Source: Micromonospora citrea
Lineage (GTDB): Bacteria > Actinomycetota > Actinomycetes > Mycobacteriales > Micromonosporaceae
Reading direction: 5' to 3'
Assembly: GCF_900090315.1 (NCBI RefSeq)
Contig: NZ_FMHZ01000002.1
Span: forward strand, 5,798,501 to 5,862,500
DNA length: 64,000 bases
Shown here: piece after piece, positions 17,530-24,948 of the stretch
How the letters are laid out: the number at the start of each line of letters is the position of its first letter
Position numbering within the stretch: position 1 is the stretch's first letter
Program-made: the position numbers and the translations under genes
The notes under the pieces: model-generated
Database searches by the model: none
Seen by the model: the letters and a program-made list of their open reading frames with translations, nothing else
What the model was told of the DNA's origin: nothing

Positions 17530-17602
17530 GCGCTGGAAGTGCTGTTGGCTGGCACGCCGCCGTTCCACGGTGGAGGCCCAGGTTCGAGTCCTGGCCGGCG
17601 CT
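17530..17602 (+). tRNA. Candidate phage-encoded tRNA-Gly(TCC)
   Basis: A 73-base cloverleaf can be drawn. Acceptor GCGCTGG/CCGGCGC has one G-T pair; the D stem is GTGC/GCAC; anticodon stem CCGCC/GGTGG holds loop GTTCCAC with anticodon TCC; T stem CCAGG/CCTGG holds loop TTCGAGT. CCA is not encoded. Odd points: positions 8 and 14 are A and T, the reverse of the normal U8-A14 pair, and A21 is G. It lies just before the first phage early gene. Confidence 0.55.
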
Positions 17603-17624
17603 CGACGCCCGGCCACAGGGGAAG

Positions 17625-18983
17625 GTGGTGAGCGGCGTGTTCCACGGCAGCATCCCGGCTGACCTGCGCTCGATCATCTACGAGCACGCGGAGTCTTGGC
17701 CGGACACCGACCTGTACGTCGGCTGCTCGGGGAACTTCACGATTGAGCGGACGCTGCACAGCCGGCCCGGCGAGGGCCGGGCGATCCACGGCAACGACGT
17801 CCAGGCGTACAGCTCGGCGCTCGGCTGGTGGCTCGCCGGCCGCGAGCTGGACTACCGGCTCAAGGAGGAGCACGCCGAGGAGCTGGCCTGGCTGGAGCCG
17901 TACCTGGCCACGTCGACGGACACCCTCGCCACGCTGATGCTCGGCACCCGGTTCCTCCAGTACGTCGGCCGGCAGGGCGTCTACTACGAGCGGATGGTCC
18001 GGGCGACCGTCGGCCAGTTCCCGTCGATGCACGCCAAGACGGTGGCGAAGCTGAACGCGCTGACCCTGCGCCTGGCCGACTACTACTGCGGGGACGTGCG
18101 GGACTACCTGCGCGACGTCGTGCCGGCCGACGCGCCGGTGGCCATGTTCCCGCCGTTCTACGCCGGGGACTACGAGGCGCAGTTCGCCGGCATCGACGAG
18201 TTCTTCGACTGGCCGGCGCCGAGCTACGACCTGCTGGACGAGGACGGCAAGGAGGAGATCATCGGGGCGGTGCTCGACCGCCCCCACTGGATCCTCGGCC
18301 TGCACATCGCCCGCGACGAGCTGCGCCCCTGGCTGCGCGGCGTCGTCCAGACGTCCAACCGCGGCATGCCGATCTACGTGTACGCCAGCTCCGGAGCCCG
18401 CCGGGTGGTCGCGCCCGCCCAGCAGGTCGCGCCGATCCTGCTGCCGAAGATCGGGCCCGACGAGGACCTGGGCGACCGCATGGCGATCCACGTGCTGACC
18501 GGCGGCCAGTTCTCGGCAGTGCGGTCGCAGTTCATGAGCAAGACGATCCTGCCCGGGTCGCCGCTGCTGGCGTGCGCGGTGAGCGTCGACCGGAAGCTGA
18601 TCGGGGCGTTCGCGTACCTGCCGCCGAAGTTCGACCCGAGCACCGCGTACCTGATGAGCGACTTCCCGGTGTCGTGGACCCGGTACCGGCGGCTGGCGAA
18701 GCTGATCGTGATGGCGGCCGCCAGCCGCGAGGCGCAGCTGCTGTTGCAGCGGTCCCTGTCGAAGCGGCTGACCGGCTGGTCGACCACGGCGTTCACCGAC
18801 CGGCCGAACAGCGCGAAGTACGGCCGGGGCATCCCCGGCGTGAAGTTGCAGAAGCGCAGCGAGCCGGCCGCCGACGGCATCCACCGCTACCAGCTCCAGT
18901 ACGGCGGCCCACTGGGTGACTGGACCCTGCAAGAGGCGCTGGCGGAGTGGAAGCGCCGCCACGGGAAGGACGAGCGACGATGA
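17625..18983 (+). CDS. Putative phage DNA-modification / antirestriction protein
   Basis: About 452 residues from GTG 17625 (GTG 17628 or 17637 are alternatives). The N-terminal part (LYVGCSGNFTIERTL, AIHGNDVQAYSSALGWWLAG) resembles phage proteins annotated as putative antirestriction adenine methyltransferases. The last 170 residues (LLACAVSVDRKLIGAFAYL, SWTRYRRLAKLIVMAAASRE, then WSTTAFTDRPNSAKYGRG) recall the GNAT-like Mom family that modifies adenine. Both assignments are from memory of the families, not from a search. It is the first gene of a tightly overlapping rightward operon that includes a ParB-domain protein, a usual partner of phage modification genes. A role in protecting phage DNA from host restriction is inferred. 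Confidence 0.45.
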   Translation: MVSGVFHGSIPADLRSIIYEHAESWPDTDLYVGCSGNFTIERTLHSRPGEGRAIHGNDVQAYSSALGWWLAGRELDYRLKEEHAEELAWLEPYLATSTDTLATLMLGTRFLQYVGRQGVYYERMVRATVGQFPSMHAKTVAKLNALTLRLADYYCGDVRDYLRDVVPADAPVAMFPPFYAGDYEAQFAGIDEFFDWPAPSYDLLDEDGKEEIIGAVLDRPHWILGLHIARDELRPWLRGVVQTSNRGMPIYVYASSGARRVVAPAQQVAPILLPKIGPDEDLGDRMAIHVLTGGQFSAVRSQFMSKTILPGSPLLACAVSVDRKLIGAFAYLPPKFDPSTAYLMSDFPVSWTRYRRLAKLIVMAAASREAQLLLQRSLSKRLTGWSTTAFTDRPNSAKYGRGIPGVKLQKRSEPAADGIHRYQLQYGGPLGDWTLQEALAEWKRRHGKDERR

Positions 18984-19438
18984 GCGACGAGCACCGCGGC
19001 GACCCGCCGGCCGCCGAGCAGCCGGGCTGCCCGAAGACGCTGTGGGACGGCATGACGCCCTACCAGTGCGACGAGGGCGCCGAGACGGGCGTCTGCCCCA
19101 CCCACGGCCGGTTCCGGATGCCGCCGCCGTCGGCGGACCCGGACAAGCCGTGCCAGCACGTCGACATGCACCTGGACGCCGACGTGCAGCGGCTGACCGC
19201 CTCCGACGACGACCCCACGGTGGTGGCGTACATCGTGGAGCTCTCGATCTGCTGCCTCGGCTGCCAGGAGCGGTTCCGGTGGACGGGCGTGCCCGCCGGG
19301 ATGATGCCGAACCGGCCCGCCTGCTCGGCCGACGAGTTCGTGCTGCACGCGCCGATCCGGCCGGCGAGCGCCGACCCGGACTTCGGCCTCGGCATCCCCG
19401 GGTTCGCCATCCAGTACCGGGCGGGAGGCGGGCGGTGA
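18980..19438 (+). CDS. Cys-rich hypothetical phage protein
   Basis: 152 residues starting ATG at 18980, overlapping the upstream stop by four bases (ATGA). Cys/His clusters (CDEGAETGVCPTHGRF, CQHVDMHLD, ICCLGCQERF) suggest one or two zinc-binding sites. It is sandwiched between the putative modification protein and the ParB-domain protein with overlaps on both sides, so it is probably translated in fixed ratio with them. I do not recognise the family. Confidence 0.75.
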   Translation: MSDEHRGDPPAAEQPGCPKTLWDGMTPYQCDEGAETGVCPTHGRFRMPPPSADPDKPCQHVDMHLDADVQRLTASDDDPTVVAYIVELSICCLGCQERFRWTGVPAGMMPNRPACSADEFVLHAPIRPASADPDFGLGIPGFAIQYRAGGGR

Positions 19439-20355
19439 GCGACGTCGACGAGCTGCCCCTGGACCCGCGGCTGATGACCGTCCGGCCGCAGGACCTGACG
19501 CTGCTGGAAGTCAACGCGCGGTACATGCGCAAGGAGCAGTACGACCGCCTGGTGGCGAACATCAAGCGGGACGGCTGCCTGACGAGCGTGCCGCTGGTGT
19601 GGCACGACGTCGACGGCGACCGGAAGGTGGTGCTGTCCGGCAACCACCGGGTCACCGCCTCGATCGACGCCGGCCTCACCGAGATCACGGTGATGGTGGT
19701 GCAGCAGAAGCTGACCCGCGCCCGGCAGGTCGCCTTGCAGCTGTCGCACAACGCGATCGCCGGCGAGGACGACCCGGCCACGTTGAAGCACCTGTACGAG
19801 GAGCTGGACGACGTGGACTGGCGGGCCTACTCGGGCCTGGACGACAAGCAGCTCGACCTGCTCGCGCAGGTCGACCTGGAGGGCCTGTCCGAGGCGAACC
19901 TGGACTTCGCCACGGTGCAGCTGGTGTTCCTGCCGCACGAGCTGGAGGCGGCCCGCGCCAGCTTCGACGAGGCGCGGAAGCTCACCCAGGCGGACGCCCG
20001 CTGGCTCGCCGGGTACGGCGACTACGAGACCACCCTGGACGCGCTCGCGACGGCCCACGGCGCCCACAACGTCGGCAACGTGGCCACCGCGCTCGGCCTC
20101 ATCCTCGCCGTGTTCGAGCGGCACCTCGGCGAGCTGCGCGACGGCGTGTGGCTCGACGAGGAGAGCGGCGAGCCGATCGGGCACGCGCACCGCCTGGTGC
20201 CGATCGAGACGGTGCTGGAGACGCGCTCCATGCCGGCCGACGCGGCGGCGGTGCTGCACCGCGCCGTCGACAAGCTGGTCCGCTCGGGCGAGGTGCCCGC
20301 TGACCAGCGGTGGCGGGCGCTGGAGCTGCTGGCCGCGGACTACCTCGCCGGATGA
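19435..20355 (+). CDS. ParB-N domain phage protein
   Basis: 306 residues, GTG start overlapping the previous stop. Residues 15-90 form a ParB/Srx-like N domain (LTLLEVNARYMRKEQYDRLV followed by SVPLVW and the hallmark LSGNHRVTASIDAG, where the G-x-H-R motif is the nucleotide site). Unlike true partition proteins there is no obvious HTH after it. In phages such proteins usually sit with DNA-modification enzymes, as here, rather than acting in segregation. The C-terminal half is helical and unassigned. Confidence 0.8.
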   Translation: MSDVDELPLDPRLMTVRPQDLTLLEVNARYMRKEQYDRLVANIKRDGCLTSVPLVWHDVDGDRKVVLSGNHRVTASIDAGLTEITVMVVQQKLTRARQVALQLSHNAIAGEDDPATLKHLYEELDDVDWRAYSGLDDKQLDLLAQVDLEGLSEANLDFATVQLVFLPHELEAARASFDEARKLTQADARWLAGYGDYETTLDALATAHGAHNVGNVATALGLILAVFERHLGELRDGVWLDEESGEPIGHAHRLVPIETVLETRSMPADAAAVLHRAVDKLVRSGEVPADQRWRALELLAADYLAG

Positions 20356-20456
20356 GCGGCCGGCTGCCCCGGTCGACGAAGGTGATCGCCGCCGTCTACC
20401 TGGTGGTGATCGTCGGCGGGCTGATAGCCGGCTGCATCGGGCACTGGCCCTTCTGA
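20352..20456 (+). CDS. Tiny single-pass membrane protein
   Basis: 34 residues. The ATG overlaps the previous stop by four bases. The chain MSGRLPRSTKVIAAVYLVVI plus VGGLIAGCIGHWPF is a basic N-terminus followed by one hydrophobic helix. The translational coupling and good codon use support it. Function unknown. Confidence 0.55.
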   Translation: MSGRLPRSTKVIAAVYLVVIVGGLIAGCIGHWPF

Positions 20457-20543
20457 GCCCCGCCCCTCGACTCCCGGCCGGCAGACCGCCGGCCGGTGCC
20501 CCGGCCGCAGTTACCCACTGCGGCCCGACCCCTGGAGGAAGAG

Positions 20544-20834
20544 ATGACCGGACCCGCCCAGAGCGGCGAGGACCTGTACGCCGGCCTCGACGAGCGCCAG
20601 CGGTACGAGCTGGACCGGCGGTGCGACTACCACCCGCCCGTCGACCTGGCGACCGCCGAGGCCCACCAGGCGTGGCGGCGAACGATCAAGGGCGCGATGG
20701 CGCAGGCCATGCGCAGCCTGCCCGCCGGGCGGGAGACGTCGATGGTGCTGTCCGCTTTGGACGACGCCCTGATGTACGGCAACGCGGCGATCGCCCGGCC
20801 GCCCATGAGCGGGGGACGCAAGGGCGGGCACTGA
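20544..20834 (+). CDS. Acb2/Tad1-hairpin-like protein: probable cyclic-nucleotide sponge (anti-CBASS)
   Basis: 96 residues from ATG 20544 behind GGAGG. The conserved pattern of the Acb2/Tad1 hairpin family is visible: RRCDYHPP, then a helix with HQAWRRTIKGAMAQAM, then GRETSMVLSALDDALMYGNA and AIAR at the end of the domain. Family members from phages form small oligomers that sequester cyclic di- and trinucleotide (and some gcADPR) signals and so block CBASS and some Thoeris systems. It stands alone between the ParB operon and the small terminase. A short Gly/Arg tail follows the domain. The family call rests on remembered consensus. Confidence 0.75.
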   Translation: MTGPAQSGEDLYAGLDERQRYELDRRCDYHPPVDLATAEAHQAWRRTIKGAMAQAMRSLPAGRETSMVLSALDDALMYGNAAIARPPMSGGRKGGH

Positions 20835-20896
20835 GACGTGGGCGGCCCGGCGCTGCACCCGCCGGGCCGCCCGCCTAGCAGCACGAGGAGGTGACC

Positions 20897-21523
20897 ATGA
20901 GCGAACCGGAGGTGCTGGCCTGGGACCGGCAGCGCAGCGAGCCCGAGCGGGCGTACGGGTACTTCGCCCTGTACCGCGACCTGGGCCGCGCCCGCACCGT
21001 CGCGAAGGTCGCCGAGCAGGTCAACAAAAGCCGGGACTACCTCCACAAGCTGGCGACGACGTGGAAGTGGGTGCAGCGGGCTGCGGCGTGGGACCGGGAA
21101 GAGGACCGGCTGTACGCCGAGGGCCTGGCCGAGCAGCGGCGCGACATGGCCCGCCGGCACGCGCGAATCGCGTCGGCGTTGCAGGGGAAGCTCGTCACCC
21201 GGTTGCAGAACCTCGACGCGTCGAAGCTGACCCCAGGCGATATCGCCCGCTGGCTGGAGGTGTCGACCCGCGTCGAGCGGCTGGCCCTGGGCCTGCCCGA
21301 CTCCACGACGGCGCACACCGGCCCGGACGGCGGCCCGATCCGCGCCGAGGTCGAGCAGATGAACGAGCAGCAGCGCGCCGACTTCTTCCGGGCGCTGATG
21401 GCCGAGGCCGCCGCCCGCGCCGGGCAGACGGCCACGGGAAGGGAGCCGGACGACCTGGCCGGCGACGGGGACGAGGACGACGAGGACGGGGAGGCGGCCG
21501 GTGGGCCGGAGGAGCGAGGGTGA
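20897..21523 (+). CDS. Small terminase subunit-like protein
   Basis: 208 residues. ATG 20897 has AGGAGG six bases upstream and is preferred over GTG 20891. An N-terminal HTH (TVAKVAEQVNKSRDYLHKL) is followed by WVQRAAAWDRE and a long helical part, the usual layout of actinophage TerS-type proteins that recognise the packaging site. The C-terminus is an acidic Glu/Asp tail. It lies about 0.5 kb before TerL, which supports the assignment. Confidence 0.7.
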   Translation: MSEPEVLAWDRQRSEPERAYGYFALYRDLGRARTVAKVAEQVNKSRDYLHKLATTWKWVQRAAAWDREEDRLYAEGLAEQRRDMARRHARIASALQGKLVTRLQNLDASKLTPGDIARWLEVSTRVERLALGLPDSTTAHTGPDGGPIRAEVEQMNEQQRADFFRALMAEAAARAGQTATGREPDDLAGDGDEDDEDGEAAGGPEERG

Positions 21524-21641
21524 CGGCGAGGCGTGGATCGCCGTGGAGGTGCGGGCGCCGCGCTGGGCGGTGTGGTGCGTGGCGGTCTGCTCGGTGGTGA
21601 TGGGCATGGCCGGCGTGGCGCTGGTGGCGCTGCGATGGTGA
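21501..21641 (+). CDS. Small membrane protein overlapping the terminase small subunit gene
   Basis: 46 residues from GTG 21501, overlapping the TerS end by 23 bases and the next start by four (GTGA). A short polar N-terminus (VGRRSEGDGEAWIAVEVRAP) is followed by one membrane helix (AVWCVAVCSVVMGMAGVALV). The evidence is coupling plus the hydrophobic pattern. No family recognised. Confidence 0.45.
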   Translation: MGRRSEGDGEAWIAVEVRAPRWAVWCVAVCSVVMGMAGVALVALRW

Positions 21642-22018
21642 CCCGCGGCCCCCGGTCGGCGCGGCGGCTGACGGCGCACCCGGTGCCGGCCGCCGCCCCG
21701 GCGTACCGGCCGGGCGGCCCGGTGCGTGGCCTCGCCCCGGTCGACCCGCTGCCGCCGGCGCCGAGCCTGAGCGTGCCGCCGCCCCCGCCGCTGAGCCGGG
21801 AGCAGGCGCGAGCTCTCGCCCGCCGGGCGTGGGGCTGGCGGGCGCTGCTCGGCGGCTGGGCGGCGCTGCTGGCCGCCGTGGTGTGGGCGGGCCTGCGGTG
21901 GGTCGGCCCGGCGTCGCTGGGCTGCCCGGCGGTGATGCTGGCGACCGAGCTGGCGCTGGCCTGGTGCGCGGTCGTCGACCTGCGCCAGCGCGCGGCCGAG
22001 ATGCGGGCCGAGGGCTGA
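21638..22018 (+). CDS. Hypothetical two-helix membrane protein
   Basis: 126 residues from GTG 21638 (ATG 21635 also possible). A basic, Pro-rich N-terminal half (including PPPPPLS) is followed by two hydrophobic segments (WRALLGGWAALLAAVVWAGL and CPAVMLATELALAWCAVVDL). It lies between the small and large terminase genes and is probably co-translated. A role such as a holin-like or packaging accessory cannot be decided. Confidence 0.6.
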   Translation: MTRGPRSARRLTAHPVPAAAPAYRPGGPVRGLAPVDPLPPAPSLSVPPPPPLSREQARALARRAWGWRALLGGWAALLAAVVWAGLRWVGPASLGCPAVMLATELALAWCAVVDLRQRAAEMRAEG

Positions 22019-22021
22019 GCC

Positions 22022-23419
22022 GTGCTGCTGGCCTACCCGGACCCGGCGCTGATGACCGACGCCGAGCTGGCCGCCTACCTGCGCGAGGTGTCGGAGGTCC
22101 AGGGCCTCGTCCGGTACGACTGGCGGCGGCACGCCCGCCCAGAGCAGATGGAGCCGGCGTACTACCGGATCTGGATGCTGCTGGCCGGTCGTGGCTTCGG
22201 CAAGACCCGCACCGGGGCGGAGACGGTGCGCGGCTGGGCGGGGACCAGGCCGGGCGGGCACTACGCGGTCGTCGCGAAGACGCACCGCGAGGTGTTCAAC
22301 GTCTGCTTTACGGCGCGGCGTGCCGGCCTGCTGGCGGTGATCCCGCCGAAGGAGGTGCGGACGTTCAACAAGAGCGAGCCGTACCTGGAGCTGACCAACG
22401 GGGCGATCATCCGGGGCTTCGGCGCGCAGGACCCGGACACGCTGCGCGGCTACGACTTCGACGGCTGCTGGCTCGACGAGTATGCGGCCTGGCCGTTGCA
22501 GACGGCGCAGGGCGTGTTCGACATGCTGTGGTTCTGCATGCGCGAGGCGCCCGACCCGCGCATGGTCATCAGCACGACCCCGAAGCCGCTGCCGCACGTG
22601 AAGAAGCTGCTGGCGCGGTCGAAGAAGCAGCGGGCGCGCAGCCGCCGGCCCCGGGTGGTCATCACCCGCGGGCGGACGCTGGACAACGCCGAGAACCTAT
22701 CGGCGGAGGCGCTGGAGGAGCTGCTGGAGCAGTACGGCGGCACCCGGCTGGGCCGGCAGGAGCTGGACGCCGAGCTGCTGTCCGACGTCGACGGCGCGCT
22801 GTGGAAGTCGGCGTGGATCGAGGCCGGGCGGGTCGACAAGGACGACGTGCCGCCGCTGGTGCGGACCGTGGTCAGCGTCGACCCGGCGGACACGGTGTCG
22901 GAGACGAGCGACGAGACGGGCATCGTCGCCGTCGGCCGGGGCGAGGACGGCGAGCACTACGTGCTGGCGGACCGGAGCATGAAGATCGCCGGCATGGCGG
23001 CGGCCCGCCGGATCTGGCAGTGCTACCTGGACGTCGACGCGGACGTCGTGGTGTACGAGGGCTCGTCGGCGTGGCTGCGGGACATCCTGGTCGACGCGTG
23101 GGTGGCCATGCAGAAGGAGGGCCTGCTGCCGGGTGGTGACCCGCCGCTGGACGTGGTGCAGGCCCGCCAGTCGAAGCGGGTGCGCGCCGAGCCGGTGGCA
23201 GCCCGGTACGAGGTCGACCCGCCGCGCGTGCATCACGTGGGGACGTTCCCGTTGCTGGAGGACCAGCTGACGACCTGGACGCCGGAGTCCGGCGACTCCC
23301 CGGACCGGCTGGACGCCCTGGTGCACGGCGTGACGTACCTGCGGTCGAAGGAGTCCCGGCGGGCGGTGGTGGCGTCGCCGCTGGGCCAGCAGGCACGGCC
23401 GTCTGCGGGGCCGCGGTGA
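22022..23419 (+). CDS. terL: Terminase large subunit
   Basis: 465 residues, GTG start. Walker A is LLAGRGFGKTRTGAE (about 54-68) and Walker B CWLDEYAAW (about 149-157); ISTTPKP follows as the coupling motif. The nuclease half begins with VVSVDPAD (about 286) and has VVVYEGSSAW and the late Asp in SPDRLDALVHGV. It is the motor that cuts and pumps DNA through the portal. Normally the portal gene comes next; here the portal lies 25 kb downstream, because a cargo region begins right after this gene. Confidence 0.93.
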   Translation: MLLAYPDPALMTDAELAAYLREVSEVQGLVRYDWRRHARPEQMEPAYYRIWMLLAGRGFGKTRTGAETVRGWAGTRPGGHYAVVAKTHREVFNVCFTARRAGLLAVIPPKEVRTFNKSEPYLELTNGAIIRGFGAQDPDTLRGYDFDGCWLDEYAAWPLQTAQGVFDMLWFCMREAPDPRMVISTTPKPLPHVKKLLARSKKQRARSRRPRVVITRGRTLDNAENLSAEALEELLEQYGGTRLGRQELDAELLSDVDGALWKSAWIEAGRVDKDDVPPLVRTVVSVDPADTVSETSDETGIVAVGRGEDGEHYVLADRSMKIAGMAAARRIWQCYLDVDADVVVYEGSSAWLRDILVDAWVAMQKEGLLPGGDPPLDVVQARQSKRVRAEPVAARYEVDPPRVHHVGTFPLLEDQLTTWTPESGDSPDRLDALVHGVTYLRSKESRRAVVASPLGQQARPSAGPR

Positions 23420-23427
23420 CCCAGGGA

Positions 23428-24798
23428 TCAAATGAGCGGCTGCGCGAGCGGCTGCGTGAGCACCTCGACGCCGGCCGCCTGCGCCCAGCGGTTGATCGTG
23501 GGACGGATCTGCTGATGCCAGTGGGGAAGGCGGATACCGCCGTCGGCGGTGATCTGCCTGACCTCGGGGGCGCCGAACGCCTGGAACAGCTCGCTGGTGA
23601 GGCGGTACGTTGCCGCGACCAGCCCGGGACCGTCGGCGCAGAGATCGTCGATGTCGGCGACCGTGTCAGCCCACGCGCCGTTCGTGATCTCACCGCCCTT
23701 CCCCGTTGCCAGAGCCTGGGCCGCAAACCAGCCGAGCCGGTCCTCCGGCCAGCCGAGGGTGTCTACCAGCGCGGCCGGGACGTACGGCGCGATGGCGGCC
23801 CGGACGGTGGCGAGGCCACCGGCCGCCGCCCTGTCGCGCGCGTGGCGGGCCAGGAATCGCAGTCCCGCGGCGATGCCGAGGGTGAGCCACTGGTCGTCGA
23901 CGAGACGGGACGTCAGGTCCTCGACGCCCGACGTCCGCACGTCAACCGCGCTGGAGAAGACGCCGCTGCCGCTCTCGTGCAGCTCGCACGCCCCGCGCGA
24001 GTACGGCTTGTTCGGTTGGTACCTCGTTGCACCTACAAGGCACCGGCGCCGCACGGTCGACCGGATGAAGTGGCGCACCCCGATGCCGAACGCGGTGTGC
24101 GTGGTGTCGGCGTTGCTCAGCCCGAATGCCCTCAGCGCGGGGGTGTCGATGGTGAAGACCCCCGGCATGTCGGGGACGAGGGTTACGACTACGAACGTCT
24201 CGTCCGGCGCGAGGCGTTCAACGAAGTCGGCTTCGATCCGGGCGGCTTCGTCGATGCGGTCTGCGAAGCCGGCGAATCGTGCCCGGTACGCCTCGGCCAC
24301 CAGTGCCTCGGACAGCCAGGCCCTCTGCGTGCCGATCCGCTTGGGGTAGAGCAGCGAGTTGTTCTGGATGTAGGCGTGCGGCGCTGTCGCCGTCCGGGCG
24401 ACCCAGATGACGAGGAATCCGGTGCCGGGCCGGTCGGGATCCTCTACCGGGATGATGTCGAAGGTCGGCGTCGGCTGGACGTTGGCGACGACGGTCTGGT
24501 GGAGCCGGACGCGCTCGGCGTCGCTGATGTCCACGCCGACGTCCTTCGTGGCGCGGCCCTGGCTGTCCTCCTCCATGCCGAGGATGAGCAGGCCGCCGTT
24601 GGCATTGGCCAGCCCGCCGACATCGGCACACAACTCCTTCCGGTCCTTGTCGCGGCTGCCGTACGTGTCGCGCTTGAAATCCAGGTCGGGGCCTTCCGTG
24701 GTGTCCGGGATGAGCCCCTTGACCTGCTTGTAGGTCAGGGTTTCGTCAATCGGTCCGCCGAGGAGCTGTTCGAGCCTGCGGTTTCGCAGCGTGGGCAT
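23428..24798 (-). CDS. AlbA_2 / Schlafen-type ATP-binding domain protein
   Basis: 456 residues. Residues 25-160 are an AlbA_2 domain (EGPDLDFKRDTYGSRDKDRK ... LANANGGLLILGMEED, then YIQNN and YPKRIGTQ). The C-terminal 290 residues are not recognised (RSTVRRRCLVGATRY, HARDRAAAGGLATVRAAIAPYV). It is read against the phage operon and ends only 8 bp after the terL stop. AlbA_2 proteins occur as transcription regulators and increasingly in defence loci; a second, unrelated AlbA_2 protein lies at 33-35 kb. Likely a moron or defence gene. Confidence 0.75.
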   Translation of the reverse strand: MPTLRNRRLEQLLGGPIDETLTYKQVKGLIPDTTEGPDLDFKRDTYGSRDKDRKELCADVGGLANANGGLLILGMEEDSQGRATKDVGVDISDAERVRLHQTVVANVQPTPTFDIIPVEDPDRPGTGFLVIWVARTATAPHAYIQNNSLLYPKRIGTQRAWLSEALVAEAYRARFAGFADRIDEAARIEADFVERLAPDETFVVVTLVPDMPGVFTIDTPALRAFGLSNADTTHTAFGIGVRHFIRSTVRRRCLVGATRYQPNKPYSRGACELHESGSGVFSSAVDVRTSGVEDLTSRLVDDQWLTLGIAAGLRFLARHARDRAAAGGLATVRAAIAPYVPAALVDTLGWPEDRLGWFAAQALATGKGGEITNGAWADTVADIDDLCADGPGLVAATYRLTSELFQAFGAPEVRQITADGGIRLPHWHQQIRPTINRWAQAAGVEVLTQPLAQPLI

Positions 24799-24860
24799 GC
24801 GTTCGATCGTGGACCGCCCCGCCGCAGGGGAGCAAATCGGCAGGTCAGCGAGGCTCCTGA

Positions 24861-24901
24861 TTGGACGGCAGATGATCTTGATTGATACAATGAATATGTA
24901 C
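24861..24901 (+). promoter_or_regulatory. Promoter with ATACA-n7-TGTAC dyad before the ParB gene
   Basis: The -35 box TTGGAC (24861) and -10 box TACAAT (24886) are 19 bases apart. The -10 overlaps the string ATACAATGAATATGTAC (24885-24901), which also occurs before three genes at 56.9, 57.7 and 59.5 kb. It is probably a shared promoter bound by one phage regulator. Confidence 0.7.
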
Positions 24902-24922
24902 GGCCCTGGCCGTACCTCCGTG

Positions 24923-24937
24923 TTCACGTGGAAGAGG
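24923..24937 (+). promoter_or_regulatory. TTCACGTGGAAGAGG translation leader
   Basis: Second copy of the TTCACGTGGARG leader. The GTG inside it at 24928 is therefore part of the leader, which argues for GTG 24949 as the true start of the ParB protein. Confidence 0.6.
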
Positions 24938-24948
24938 AGAGACCGGAA

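Noticed and set aside
20627..22597. 656-residue leftward open frame over the terminase region
   Set aside because: Shadow of TerS/TerL; no motif.
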